From Heterohyrax brucei (lineage: Eukaryota; Chordata; Mammalia; Hyracoidea; Procaviidae), in assembly GCA_028571685.1 (NCBI GenBank), contig CM053146.1:113435431-113499430 (forward strand): a stretch of 64,000 bases of DNA, in the 5' to 3' direction. The translations under genes were made by a program, and so were the position numbers. Positions 24,640-33,626 of the stretch are shown here, piece by piece (the stretch's first letter is position 1; each line of letters opens with the position of its first letter). The notes under the pieces are model-generated. The model saw nothing but the letters and a program-made list of their open reading frames with translations, made no database searches and was not told the origin of the DNA.

Positions 24640-24815
24640 ATATAATTTTAGAAATGGAAGAGTCCATAGAGAGGCAGATCCAAATTGCGCTGTACAAATA
24701 AGGATTCTGTGGCCCAGGAGGTAAAATGATGTATTTCAGACTATACAACCGGTCATTAGCAGACTAGGGATTAAGTTTCACTGCTCTAGACTCTTGGCCA
24801 GTGCTTCAACACTAC
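24640..24815 (-). repeat. MIR-like SINE, antisense
   Basis: Antisense MIR traces are 'ctgtggcccaggaggtaaa', 'acaaccggtcattagc' and 'tctagactcttggccagtgc'. Diverged; boundaries approximate. Confidence 0.5.
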
Positions 24816-24892
24816 TATGAACCCACCAGAATAGGAAAATTGGTCAAGGATAAGAGCACAATGTCTAGGACCTTGTATTTACAGACACTTCT

Positions 24893-25078
24893 ATGCATAG
24901 TGGCAAAGTTCTCAGCTGGTAACCAAAAGGTTGGTGGTTACAATCTATCAGCTGCTCTTCAGGAGAACGATGTGGCAGTCCGCTTCCTTAAAGATTACGT
25001 TCAGCCTTGGAAACACTATGGGGCAGTACTACTCTGTCCTACAGGGTTGTCATGCACTGGAATAGATGGCACTGTTTT
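24893..25078 (+). mobile_element. AfroSINE, long subfamily, sense
   Basis: 'cagctggtaaccaaaaggtt', 'gatgtggcagtccgcttcc', 'cagccttggaaacactatgg' and 'ctctgtcctacagggttgtc' mark the long subfamily. Its T-rich tail provides the insertion point of the LTR element that starts at 25079. Confidence 0.85.
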
Positions 25079-25596
25079 TGTCATGGATTGAATTGTGTCC
25101 CCCCCAAAATATGTATCAACTTGGCTATGCCATGATTTCCAGTATTGTGTGATTATCTAACATTTTATCATCTGATATGATTTTTCTACGTGTTGTAAAT
25201 TCCATCTCTGTGATGTTGATGAGTTGGGATTAGTGGCAGTTACGTTAATGAGACAGAACTCAATCTACAAGATTAGGTTGTGTCTACAGCCAATGTCTTT
25301 CAAGAAATAGAGAAGCAGGCAGAAAGAGGTGGGGACCTCATAATACCAAGAAAATAAGGCCTAGGAGTGCATGTACTTTGGACCCAGGGCCCCTACACTG
25401 AAAAGTTCCTAAGAGCAAAGGAAAATTGATGACAGAGACCTTCTGCTAGAGCCAACAGAGACAGAAATTCTTCTGCTGGAGCTGGCACCCTGAATTTGGA
25501 CATCTAGTCTCCTAGACTGTGAGAAAATAAACTTCTCTTTGTTAAAGGAGCCCACCTGTGGTATTTCTGTTATAACAGCACTAAATAGTGCAGACA
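25079..25596 (+). repeat. 5' LTR of MaLR-like element
   Basis: Begins 'tgtcatggattgaattgtg', as MLT1-type LTRs do, and ends '...gtgcagaca'. The polyadenylation region holds 'gagaaaataaacttctc' near 25520-25537, followed by 'gtggtatttctgttataac'. It aligns along its whole length with the 3' LTR, with substantial divergence that implies an old insertion. Confidence 0.88.
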
Positions 25597-25601
25597 AAAT
25601 T

Positions 25602-25619
25602 TGGTGCTAGGAGTAGGGT
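25602..25619 (+). promoter_or_regulatory. Primer binding site, tRNA-Leu type
   Basis: 'tggtgctaggagtagggt' matches 15 of 18 positions of the sequence complementary to the 3' end of tRNA-Leu (UAA) with CCA, from my knowledge of that tRNA. It sits five bases after the 5' LTR. ERVL and MaLR elements are known for leucine tRNA priming. Confidence 0.75.
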
Positions 25620-26224
25620 GCTGCTCTGACAAACACCTAAAATGAGAAGCTGTTTTTGAAACTATGAAAGGATAGAGGACTCAGACGGAGGTGAAGAGAG
25701 CTGTTACACCGCAGATGATGCAGATGGCGAGAAGCAGCAGAGAACTGGCAGCAACAGAACCAGGAGAGCATACAGAGACAGTGCTGGAGCTGACTCCCAG
25801 AGCAAGACAGCTAGGCGCCTTTCAATCAAAGGTTGCTGGGGGAATATTGTGCCTCCACGCACTTATAAAGAGAACTGAAAAGCTTTGAAACACTTGTCCC
25901 AGCAGTGTAGTCGTGTGCACTGAGACTCAAGGGGCCAAGACGACAAGGAACCATGAAGCAGAAGCTGAAGAGACAAGGAACAGAGGAAGCAGAGCTGCCT
26001 CAGCCTCAGAAGGTATGGCCACAGCTTCTGGATCACAAAGGGTGGAGTTGCCACTCAAATAGACTAGGAGAATGGGCCCACCCAAAGCCAAACGAGTAGA
26101 GTTGCCTTTCCAGTAGGACTTCAAGGCAGAGTTGAAGCCCAGGGCCAACAGGCCTCCACTCAGAATCTAGACAGTGAGCCAATATGTGGAGTCTAGAGGG
26201 CAGAACCATAGTGTAAATGGTCTC

Positions 26225-26259
26225 AGCCAGCCAAGTGCCGTCGAGTCAGATCCGACTCA
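26225..26259 (-). repeat. Orphan RTE/SINE tail mini-repeat
   Basis: The inverted version of the motif at 44568-44607. It contains the imperfect palindrome 'gagtcagatccgactc' next to 'agccaagtgccgtc'. No SINE body is attached. Confidence 0.6.
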
Positions 26260-26542
26260 GAACAGATTATTTTCAAGTACTGAGAGCTATTGTAACATGT
26301 TCTGCTAACGTGCATGGTACCTATTACGCCTTCTCTCTCTCCAGCTTCTCCAGTTTGTAATAGAAATGTCTACCTTGTGGCTATTGTTCCACTGTACTTT
26401 GGAAACAGATAACTTGTATTTGTGATTTCTCAGATAAGGAGGAAATTTTGGATTTTGAACTCCAAGTTGATTGAAAACTTCTGTTATATGTGATGGAGTA
26501 CCTATGTTTTATGTGTGGCAGAAACATGAATTTTGGGATGCC

Positions 26543-26553
26543 AAAGGGTGGAA
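26543..26553 (+). promoter_or_regulatory. Polypurine tract
   Basis: 'aaagggtggaa' directly abuts the TG of the 3' LTR, the position where plus-strand DNA synthesis is primed. One pyrimidine interrupts it, in keeping with age. Confidence 0.7.
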
Positions 26554-27077
26554 TGTCATGAGTTAAATATGTGCCCCCAAAATACACGGAGCAATTTGGC
26601 TGAACCATGATTCCCAGTACTGTGTGATTGTCCACTGTTTTGTCGTTTGATATGTTGTTCGTATGTGTTGTAAATCCTACCTTTATGATACTAATGAGGC
26701 AGGATTAGAGGCTGTTATGTTAATGATACAGGGGTCAATCTACAAGATTAGGCTGTGTCTTGAGCCTGTCTCTTTTCAGGTATAAAAGAGAGAATTAAGC
26801 TGAAAGACATGCAGACTTCATACCACCAAGAAAGCAGCACTAGGATCAGAGCATGTCGTTTGGACCTGAAGTTCCTACTCAAAGAAGCTCCTACATCAGG
26901 GGAAAACTGATAACAAGGAACTTCCTACAGAGCCAACAGAAACAGTAAGGTGTTCTGTGGAGCTAGTACCCAGAATTCAGACTTCTAGCCTGCTAGACTA
27001 TGAAAGAATAAATTTCTATTTTTTGAAGCCATCTACTTGTGGTATTTCTGTTATAGCAGCACTAGATGACTAGGATA
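26554..27077 (+). repeat. 3' LTR of MaLR-like element
   Basis: Begins 'tgtcatgagttaaatatgtg' and carries 'gaaagaataaatttctatt' as polyadenylation region and 'gtggtatttctgttatagc' near its end. It aligns in order with the 5' LTR. Confidence 0.88.
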
Positions 27078-27479
27078 GTTTTTACCCAAGTGAAGGTTAA
27101 AAGAAGACAAACAAGGAAACAATATCCAACTGATTCTTACCTGAGATTTTCAGACTCTAGGTAGGTGTTTGATCACAGAGCAGATGTGGGCACCTGCCAT
27201 TTATCAGTTTAGAGAATTCAGTTAATTCATTTCACAAATAAAGCTACTTATTTAATACAACAACTGGGTGGTATGAAAGATAGGACTGTGAGTCCAAGCT
27301 GGGCCGCCTGCGGTCAGTGTTAACTCCTTTTAACATCTGGGCCACCTACTCACAACCACAATTGCTTCAGATAGCTAGGTTTCAATGAAATCTAATATTG
27401 ACGTCTGAGTTATAAAAAAATACTTATGTACAGATTTTAAAATTGTAAAACAAAAGATGAAAATAGAAGTCAAATAATC
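27078..27479. other. Intergenic, nothing recognised
   Basis: No gene or repeat identified. Confidence 0.45.
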
Positions 27480-27960
27480 ACTGCTACTATCTTAAGCTAG
27501 TTTTATCAAGTAATACAAACATATACACACTGTTGCTGATGAAAAAAATTTTAACTATAGTCAGACTGTACATTCTATTTTATATCCCCTTTCATTTAAT
27601 ACTAGGACTATTTTAATATCCTTAAACATAGTTTAAAACAGTACTTGATCTGATGACATGGGATAATTTACTGTTGTTGGACATTTAGGATGTTTCCTTC
27701 TCTCTTTTGGGTGTTATGAATAATGCTATTACAAACATCCTGTTATAACTTTGGAACAGATCCTGGAAAGTGGAATTTCTGAGAAAAGATGACACTTTTA
27801 AGACTCTTCATATGTTGCTTTCTAGAAAGTTTTGTCCATTTATACTCTCACCAGCAAAGTGTGTAAGAGCCTGTTTTTAGTCAGTCTTATTCTTAAAATT
27901 TCTCTATTTGTTGGAATACTTATGCCTGAAATGTCTCATGGTATCATAGAATGTTTAAAA
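27480..27960 (-). mobile_element. L1 fragment, antisense
   Basis: Antisense L1 landmarks appear in order: 'acatttaggatgtttccttc', 'ttatgaataatgctattac', 'ggaatttctgagaaaagatg' and 'tatactctcaccagcaaagt'. The plus frame at 27832-28089 overlaps it and is a shadow. Confidence 0.65.
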
Positions 27961-28490
27961 AAAATTATCTCTCAGCATTCAATGCTTAGAAGCAGGAATC
28001 AGGGATACACTATTAATGCCTGGTATTACTGTAATTATGCTTTTGTAAGGACCCTTATGTACAGGAGTTTTACAGTAAAAAGACTGTAAATTTAGGGGCT
28101 GGGATTGAGAAGCATGTGAAGGAAGAGGAATACTGATGAGTAGTTAAACAAATCAGGAGTATCACATTCATTTCTGGCTCACATTTTAGAGGCCCGTGGT
28201 ACCATGCTAAGGAATCCCCGTGTATCCCAGCTTGGGATGAGAAGATGGAATAGGAAAATGAGTGCAGTTCTTAGGTATCTAAAGGGTTTTTGTATGGTTG
28301 AGAGATTTGATGTAAGCTTGTGTCCAGATTGCTGATCCAGGATTTGTCAGGGAAAGCACACAGAGGTAAATTTGATTCAACTCCGGAGAGACCTTTCTAG
28401 TAACTAGAGCAATTCCAGAATGGAACGGACATCCTGTGTAATGTAGAGCTTCGCATCATGTGAAGGTTTAGAATAAAGAATAGATGACTA
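27961..28490. other. Intergenic, nothing recognised
   Basis: No gene or clear repeat. Confidence 0.45.
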
Positions 28491-28570
28491 AAAGGTTGTC
28501 GCTGCCTAACTATCCGCCCCCGGAAGGAAGACAGGACACACAGATATGAGCCACCTTGCAAGTTACTTGC

Positions 28571-28576
28571 TTTATT
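28571..28576 (-). terminator. Polyadenylation signal of the class II LTR
   Basis: TTTATT on the plus strand reads AATAAA on the minus strand, about 110 bases downstream of the TATA box of the same LTR. That is the spacing expected for an R region. Confidence 0.7.
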
Positions 28577-28686
28577 CTTCTTCCTATTCTACTACCTAGT
28601 CTACTTCCTATGTTCTTCTCTGTACTTCTATATACCCCTTTTTACATCCCCTTTACACATATATCCCTTTACAATGTCCCTCACCC

Positions 28687-28694
28687 ATTATATA
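28687..28694 (-). promoter_or_regulatory. TATA box of the class II LTR
   Basis: TATATAAT on the minus strand within 'gactatataatgggtgag'. It is positioned in the middle of the LTR, upstream of the polyadenylation signal. Confidence 0.7.
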
Positions 28695-28947
28695 GTCCAA
28701 TCCCACCAATCATAAGGCACAGCTGATTCATGTGTAGTGCATGAGCAGAACATAGCATTGCAAAGAGAAGCTGAGTGGCTATGGGCTCTAGAGGCCAGCA
28801 ATCAGAAAGCTGATCACGAGCTGTTCACGCGCCAGCAAGGAACTGCGTCAGCAGGCTAATCATCAGACCGGGAGTGTCTCGGGGAGGAGCTCCTGATAAC
28901 AGGCGCCATCTTTATGGCGCAGTTTCTTTTCGCTCCCGACAAAAGGT

Positions 28948-29229
28948 AGCTTCAGTTGACAACGAGATTGGACTAGTTGACCTACTGGAACTATGTAGTT
29001 AACTGAAAAGAGAAGGTAATACTGGATCTATGTGATTATTTCAGCTAAGGAGAACTGGTTATATTGGATCTCTGTGGTTGTCTTAGCTAAAGATAACTGA
29101 AATAGCAGGAAGAAAAGCACAGCAAATTCTTGAGAAAAATGGACTTTGCCTCACAGCATAAGAAAATTGGGTTATCTGTAAGTGTATAAGACCAATAACA
29201 TGAATCTCCAATAGACATGATGACAATGG
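28948..29229. other. Intergenic, short internal repeat of 'aggagaactgg'-like units
   Basis: Three loosely similar units near 28965-29105 ('ctatgtagttaactgaaaag', 'ctatgtgattatttcagc', 'ctctgtggttgtcttagc') suggest an old local duplication of about 55 bp. No gene. Confidence 0.45.
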
Positions 29230-29335
29230 CTAACGTTTTTCTTATTCTTGTTACTTTTCAGACACTGTTCTAAATTTGCTATGAACATTGTCTCACTTAA
29301 CTCTTATAACAACTCTTGAAATAGCATGGTAAACA
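29230..29335 (-). repeat. MIR SINE, antisense (left part)
   Basis: 'ttttcagacactgttctaaa', 'tctcacttaactcttataac' and 'aacaactcttgaaatag' fit antisense MIR. Its continuation ('atttttcagatgaaaaaaac') lies at 30170-30300, beyond later insertions. Confidence 0.65.
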
Positions 29336-29337
29336 GA

Positions 29338-29500
29338 ACCATATCCACTGCTGTTGAGTTAATTTTGACTTACAGTGACCCTACAGACCAAGTAGAACTT
29401 CCCCATAGAGTTTCCAAGGACCACCTGGCAGATTTGAACTGCAGACCCTCTGGTTAGGAGCCATAGTACTTAACCACTATGCCACCACCAGGGTTTCTGG
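29338..29500 (-). mobile_element. AfroSINE, antisense
   Basis: 'ctgttgagttaattttgact', 'aagtagaacttccccatag', 'agatttgaactgcagacc' and 'ccaccaccagggtttc' give the complete antisense order. Confidence 0.9.
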
Positions 29501-29509
29501 TAGACAGAA

Positions 29510-30165
29510 CAGTGACCACTGAATGTGTCTACATGTTCATCTGCACTCCCTGGCAATGTGCTACCTTAGGTGCAAAAAGGCAGAACTCTGCACACGTGAT
29601 TAAGAATCTTGAGATGGGGCGATTAACCTGAATTATTTAGGTTAGGCCAATATAATCCCATCTTATAAATGAAAGAGGCAGGGAAAGAAGGTTTGAGTCA
29701 GAAAAGGAGATATGACAACTGAAGCAGAGGTTAGAGTGATGTGATCGCTGACTTTGAATATGCAATGAGGCCACTAGCCAAGCAATACATGCAACCTCAA
29801 GAAGCTGGAAAGGCAGGGAAATTGATTCTCTCTTTGAGTTTCTAGAAGAAAGATAGTCCTGCCAACACCTTGATTTTAGCCAGTGAGACCCATTTTTGTG
29901 TCTGACATTCAGAGCTGTAAGATAATAAATTTGTGCTGTTTTAAATCACTAAACCCCATTGCTGTTGAGTGAATTCTGACTCATAGCAACCCTATTGGAC
30001 AGAGTAGAACTGCCCCCACACAGTCTGCAAGGAGCACGTAAGTGGATTTAAATTGCTGATCTTTTGGTTAGCAGCTGTAGCTCCTAACTACTGTGCCACA
30101 AGGGTTTCCTAAACACTAACTTTGCACAGCTTGTTACTGCAGTAACAGCAAAGTAATATAGATGG
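29510..30165 (+). mobile_element. MaLR-type LTR, sense, interrupted by a SINE
   Basis: Ordered LTR motifs: 'aatcttgagatggggcgatt', 'aagctggaaaggcaggga', 'ccttgattttagccagtgag', 'gagctgtaagataataaat', then, after the SINE at 29955-30112, 'gcacagcttgttactgcag'. The AATAAA lies near 29922-29930. This family differs from the one at 25079. Confidence 0.65.
29955..30112 (-). mobile_element. AfroSINE inside an LTR, antisense
   Basis: 'ttgctgttgagtgaattctg', 'ctattggacagagtagaact', 'cttttggttagcagctgtag' and 'ccacaagggtttc' show the antisense SINE. Near-duplicate flanks 'atcactaaac' and 'aaacactaac' look like a worn target duplication. Confidence 0.88.
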
Positions 30166-30169
30166 TCAC

Positions 30170-30300
30170 TATTTTCACCCCCATTTTTCAGATGAAAAAA
30201 ACCTGAGGCATAGGAGGTTAAGTGAATCCCTCATGATTTTACAGCTAGTAAGTGACAGAACCCAAAGTTTAGAATCCAAGTCGTGCTTTGAGATAAAAAC
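30170..30300 (-). repeat. MIR SINE, antisense (right part)
   Basis: 'cccatttttcagatgaaa', 'ggaggttaagtgaatccctc' and 'cagctagtaagtgacagaac' are conserved MIR core motifs in antisense order. Confidence 0.75.
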
Positions 30301-31479
30301 TTTCCTATTTATACCTTCTTTATGCTGAGCATTATCAGGCCCTAAGAAACAAAATCCTCGTGAGGTCTCTTGAATTCATTTTATAGCTGAATAAAAGAGC
30401 ATAAACTTAAGACTTTTTCATGGGTCAGACTCAGATTAATTAAGTCCAGCATTCTCTCTCTCTGGATATACCACAAATCACGATAGTTCCTCTTAATCTG
30501 TTTAAGGATCTCTTGTTCAAGGACTTTTAAACTTTACTCTTTCTATTAAAAATAACTGTCATTTGTTATGCCTGAATGTGTACCTTGCAGCTTTAGTCTA
30601 TATCTCTTAGCACCCAGGGATTTAATGGACAAATCAGTATTCAGTTTATCCTGTCATATTTACAGACTGAAGGTCTTAGTATTTAAGTCCCTCTTCATAC
30701 TACTGAATCAGCGTAATTGTCCTACTCTGCTATTCTAGCTCTGTTTTTCAGAGAACTGGGAGAAAACAAAATGATGGCCAAGTTATTTTAGAGGTCACTG
30801 GCAAAGTCAGGAACAAAGCCAGAACTTCTGACCTTATGTTAAGTTCTCAGCTCCCAGTCACAGGTGTTTTTCACAAAAAATGTTATGTTGGTTTTGGTGA
30901 TTGGCGATTTTCTACCAGAGGGATTCTTGTCGAAGCCAGAAGTCAATAATCTCAGTACTCAATAGCAGAGCAACAACTTCTGAAATAAATAGAAATTCAT
31001 TTGAGCTTTAATTACAGAATACCAAGACATGATTAGGAGGGTATTGTTTCTGCTGGTGGAAAAATGCAGTATAATCACTTGATGGTTGGCCAGGAAAATT
31101 CAGGGGAAGCATGAAGACATTAATTAAACTATTTCTCGTTCTTTCACGTAGTGTGATAGGTGTGCAATAATTGAGAGTCTCCAGTTTTCTGGAAGTCTTC
31201 ATAGTTTTCTTTTGTTTCAACGTCTTGACATTGTTCTCTCTTCTCTGCTGGTTGGAGAAGCTGAATGTCCTACAAATGAGGTGTTGAGTGGTGATGAGAA
31301 AGAACAGTGTTGCTATTGACAGGGACATTTTCAAAAGCAGAATGGTTCTGTAAGTATGTATTAAATGCTCACTATGTATTAGGTATAAAAGTAGATTTTA
31401 GTGGAAATAGAGTGAATAAAGCACATATTAAATAATATATTAATATAGTAATATTAAATAATATATTAAACACATTGAA
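30301..31479. other. Intergenic, nothing recognised
   Basis: No gene seen. The minus frame at 31008-31334 has no recognised motif and no splice context. A TA-rich stretch lies at 31425-31480. Confidence 0.45.
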
Positions 31480-31784
31480 TAATCTCTTTTGATTACAAAT
31501 GATCAAAAACCCAGCCTAAACTGATGTAAGAATTCAGTTTAATGGTTCACATAATTTAAAAGCACAAGGCACTACTTGCCCAGTGTTCAAATGCTGCCAG
31601 GTTCGAACTTCTTCTTTTCTATACCTGAGGTCTGACTTTTAATGTGTTAGCTTCATTTTAAGGAAAGCTCTTGTGGTGCAAGATGGCTGCCACTAATCTA
31701 GTCCATCTCGTGGGGAGGGTGTAGAATGTCATGGTATTTGATCGGTAGTCACAAGGCCACAATGTGAAGCTTCAGTAAGGGCAT
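31480..31784 (+). repeat. Ancient mammalian interspersed repeat
   Basis: 'gattacaaatgatcaaaaac', 'ccagcctaaactgatgtaag', 'gttagcttcattttaagga' and 'ggtgcaagatggctgcc' occur in the order of a common old mammalian repeat. The family name is uncertain. Confidence 0.4.
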
Positions 31785-32000
31785 TCCTGACTAGTGCAAA
31801 CTGTTAACATGCTCAGCTGCTAACTGAAAGGTTTGGTAGGTTCAAGTCCACGTAAGCACCTCGTAAAAAAGGCTGGTGATCTGCTTTGAAAAAATCAGTC
31901 ATTCACAACCTTATGGAGCACTGTTCTACTCTGACACACACAGGGTTAAGTAAGTCAGAACAGAGTTGACAGCAGCTACTTTGGGTTTTGGTGTATTTGT
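31785..32000 (+). mobile_element. AfroSINE (older, longer subfamily), sense
   Basis: 'gtgcaaactgttaacatgc' carries box A. 'cagctgctaactgaaagg' and 'ggtaggttcaagtccacg' carry box B. The middle has 'ctggtgatctgctttgaaa' and 'cagtcattcacaacctta', the subfamily mark. The tail is 'aagtcagaacagagttgac'. Confidence 0.8.
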
Positions 32001-32217
32001 TATTATTGCATCACATGTCACCCCCGAGGAATGAAAATATTTTAAGTAATTTAGTCTCATCCCACCAGAACAACATGACTCAGCAGGAAGAAGCGGTTCT
32101 TCAGAGGGAATACCATTATAATAGGATGAATCAATGTTGAAAGCAAGATTTCTTTTCAACTCTCCTTTAGGGGCTTACATTCTAGTGAATATCATTGTTA
32201 TATCTAGTGGATATAAT

Positions 32218-32395
32218 TGTTTCCACTGTCCTGCTGGCATAGTCATTAAGTGCCACATCTGCTAACCAAGAGTTTGGCAGTTCAAATCTGCCAGGGGCTC
32301 CTTGGAAACTCTGTGTGGCAGTTCTGCTCTGACCTATAGGATCACTGTGGGTAGGAATCGACTGAATAGCAGCGGGTTTGTTTTTTGGTTTTTAC
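32218..32395 (+). mobile_element. AfroSINE, short subfamily, sense
   Basis: 'gctggcatagtcattaagtg', 'gtttggcagttcaaatctg', 'ggcagttctgctctgaccta' and 'ggtaggaatcgactgaatag' give the full order. Confidence 0.9.
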
Positions 32396-32437
32396 TAAGA
32401 AATTGCAAAGAGTGTAAGAAAGTGAGAGAAGGGTTGT

Positions 32438-32962
32438 TGTTTTAGTCGGCTAGTACTGCTCTAACAGAAACACCACAGAGTGGATAGCTTTAATAAAGGA
32501 AGGTTTATTTTTATACAGTCTGGTAGGCTACAAGTCCAAATTCAGAATGTCCGCTCCAGGGGAAGGCACTCCCCCTTAATGGCTCTGGAGGAAAGTCTGG
32601 TATTGTATCAGTCTTTGCTCAGGAAGCATCTTGGCTCAGGAACCTCAGGTCTGAAGGACACACTCTTCTCCTGGTGCTGCTTTCTTGATGCGGTGAGGTT
32701 TCCAACTCTCTGCTTGCTTCCCTTTGCTTTTATCTCTTTTAGGATGAAAGATTAAAGGGTGGTACAATCTGTACTCTGGGGAAACTCCGTTTACAGTGGA
32801 GCAGGCAAGTGATTCTATGAAACGATTTACAGCCCCACCCTAATCCTTTAACATGCGGTATAGGAAAATCATAAAATGGAAGACCATCATAAAATATCAG
32901 GAATTATGGCCCAGTGACATGGCTACACGTAGTTTTTGGGGGACACAATTCAATCCATGACA
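32438..32962 (-). mobile_element. Solo LTR, MaLR-like, antisense
   Basis: Begins 'tgttttagtcggctagtac' and ends 'caattcaatccatgaca'. The flanking pentamers GTTGT (32433-32437) and GTTAT (32963-32967) match at four of five. It shares the blocks 'ctccaggggaaggca', 'aaaggtttatttt' and 'gaggaaagtc' with the copy at 52183-52747. The frame at 32480-32755 is chance. Confidence 0.85.
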
Positions 32963-32967
32963 GTTAT

Positions 32968-33530
32968 GGTGATTAACAGCAACTTAGATACCCGTCAGTA
33001 GAGTACTGTGTGCTGATCAAAGAAATTCTTTTTCTTAAGCGGACACACAACAAAGACCATAATGATATTAAAATTATTTTAATCATCTTATCAAAAAAGC
33101 ATTCTGAAGGGGAAGAATGGGGAGAGCCAAACACTAGCTACATAGTAGATAAGTAGTAACTTTGGTGAAGGGTAAAATAGTACACAATACTGGAGAAGTC
33201 AGCACAACTTGACCAAGACAAAGCCATGGAAGCTGCCCAGATACATCCAAATTCCCTGAGGGACCAAGTTACTGGACTGATGGCTGATGACTATGGCCTT
33301 GAGGGACGTGTAGCTCAATTGGCATAACAGTTTATAAAGGAAAAGTTCTACATCTTACTTGGTATGTAGTATCAGAGTTGCAAAATCTTGTGAGCAGCTA
33401 TCTATAGAATGGTTAGGAGGAGTGTGCTGTCATTGTGCAGGGAGAGCAGTGGGAGCTGCACATAGGCAGGCATGCAAATTTATATTGGATTGTACATCTT
33501 CACTCAATCACAACTAAAAGTACAAAAAAT
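32968..33530 (+). mobile_element. L1 3' UTR fragment, afrotherian type
   Basis: From about 33100 the order 'gtaactttggtgaagggtaa', 'gaagtcagcacaacttgacc', 'ccctgagggaccaagttact' and 'gctcaattggcataaca' resembles the same 3' UTR family as 20640-21335. The last 120 bp ('ggagtgtgctgtcattgtgc', 'ggcaggcatgcaaattt') match 42172-42270, the 3' end of the L1 in this window. Confidence 0.65.
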
Positions 33531-33626
33531 GCTCACTTTCTCTCTTCCATAACACTTGTTTCTGTTCCTTCCTCTGCACCAGCTTTTAACCATACTGCAT
33601 GCCTAAATTTGGTACAGCATGTGTGT

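Larger units (their letters stand above)
25597..26553 (+). other. Internal region of MaLR-like element, noncoding
   Basis: Starts right after the 5' LTR with the primer binding site and ends in the purine tract. Composition is AG-rich in the first two thirds ('gaagcagcagagaactggc', 'gaagctgaagagacaagg'), as in other MaLR internals. Frames at 25691-25888 and on the minus strand are short and unsupported. A 35-bp SINE/RTE tail mini-repeat lies at 26225-26259. Confidence 0.75.
25079..27077 (+). mobile_element. Complete MaLR-like LTR retrotransposon
   Basis: A 2.0-kb unit with two direct LTRs (25079-25596 and 26554-27077), a primer binding site, a 957-bp internal region and a purine-rich tract before the 3' LTR. 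It is flanked by a perfect 5-bp duplication GTTTT (25074-25078 and 27078-27082). The internal region shows no gag, pol or env similarity, so it was non-autonomous, as MaLR elements are. The LTRs belong to the family seen as solo copies at 18.6, 32.4, 52.2 and 56.1 kb. Insertion occurred in a SINE tail, so it is younger than that SINE. Confidence 0.88.
28497..28941 (-). mobile_element. Solo LTR of a class II (ERVK/IAP-like) endogenous retrovirus
   Basis: A 445-bp block bounded by perfect inverted termini TGTCG...CGACA and flanked by a perfect 6-bp duplication AAAGGT (28491-28496 and 28942-28947). Six bases is the betaretroviral (class II) duplication size. On the minus strand it starts 'tgtcgggagcgaaaag', has TATATAAT (28687-28694), an AATAAA signal (28571-28576) and ends 'ggcagcgaca'. 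CpGs remain in the outer ends ('ttccgggggcggatag', 'ggcgcgtgaac'), which suggests a fairly recent insertion. No internal viral sequence remains, as after LTR-LTR recombination. No other copy lies in the window. Confidence 0.88.

Noticed and set aside
28497-28941. CpG-rich promoter of a host gene
   Set aside because: Exact TG...CA-type termini and a 6-bp target duplication identify it as a retroviral LTR.
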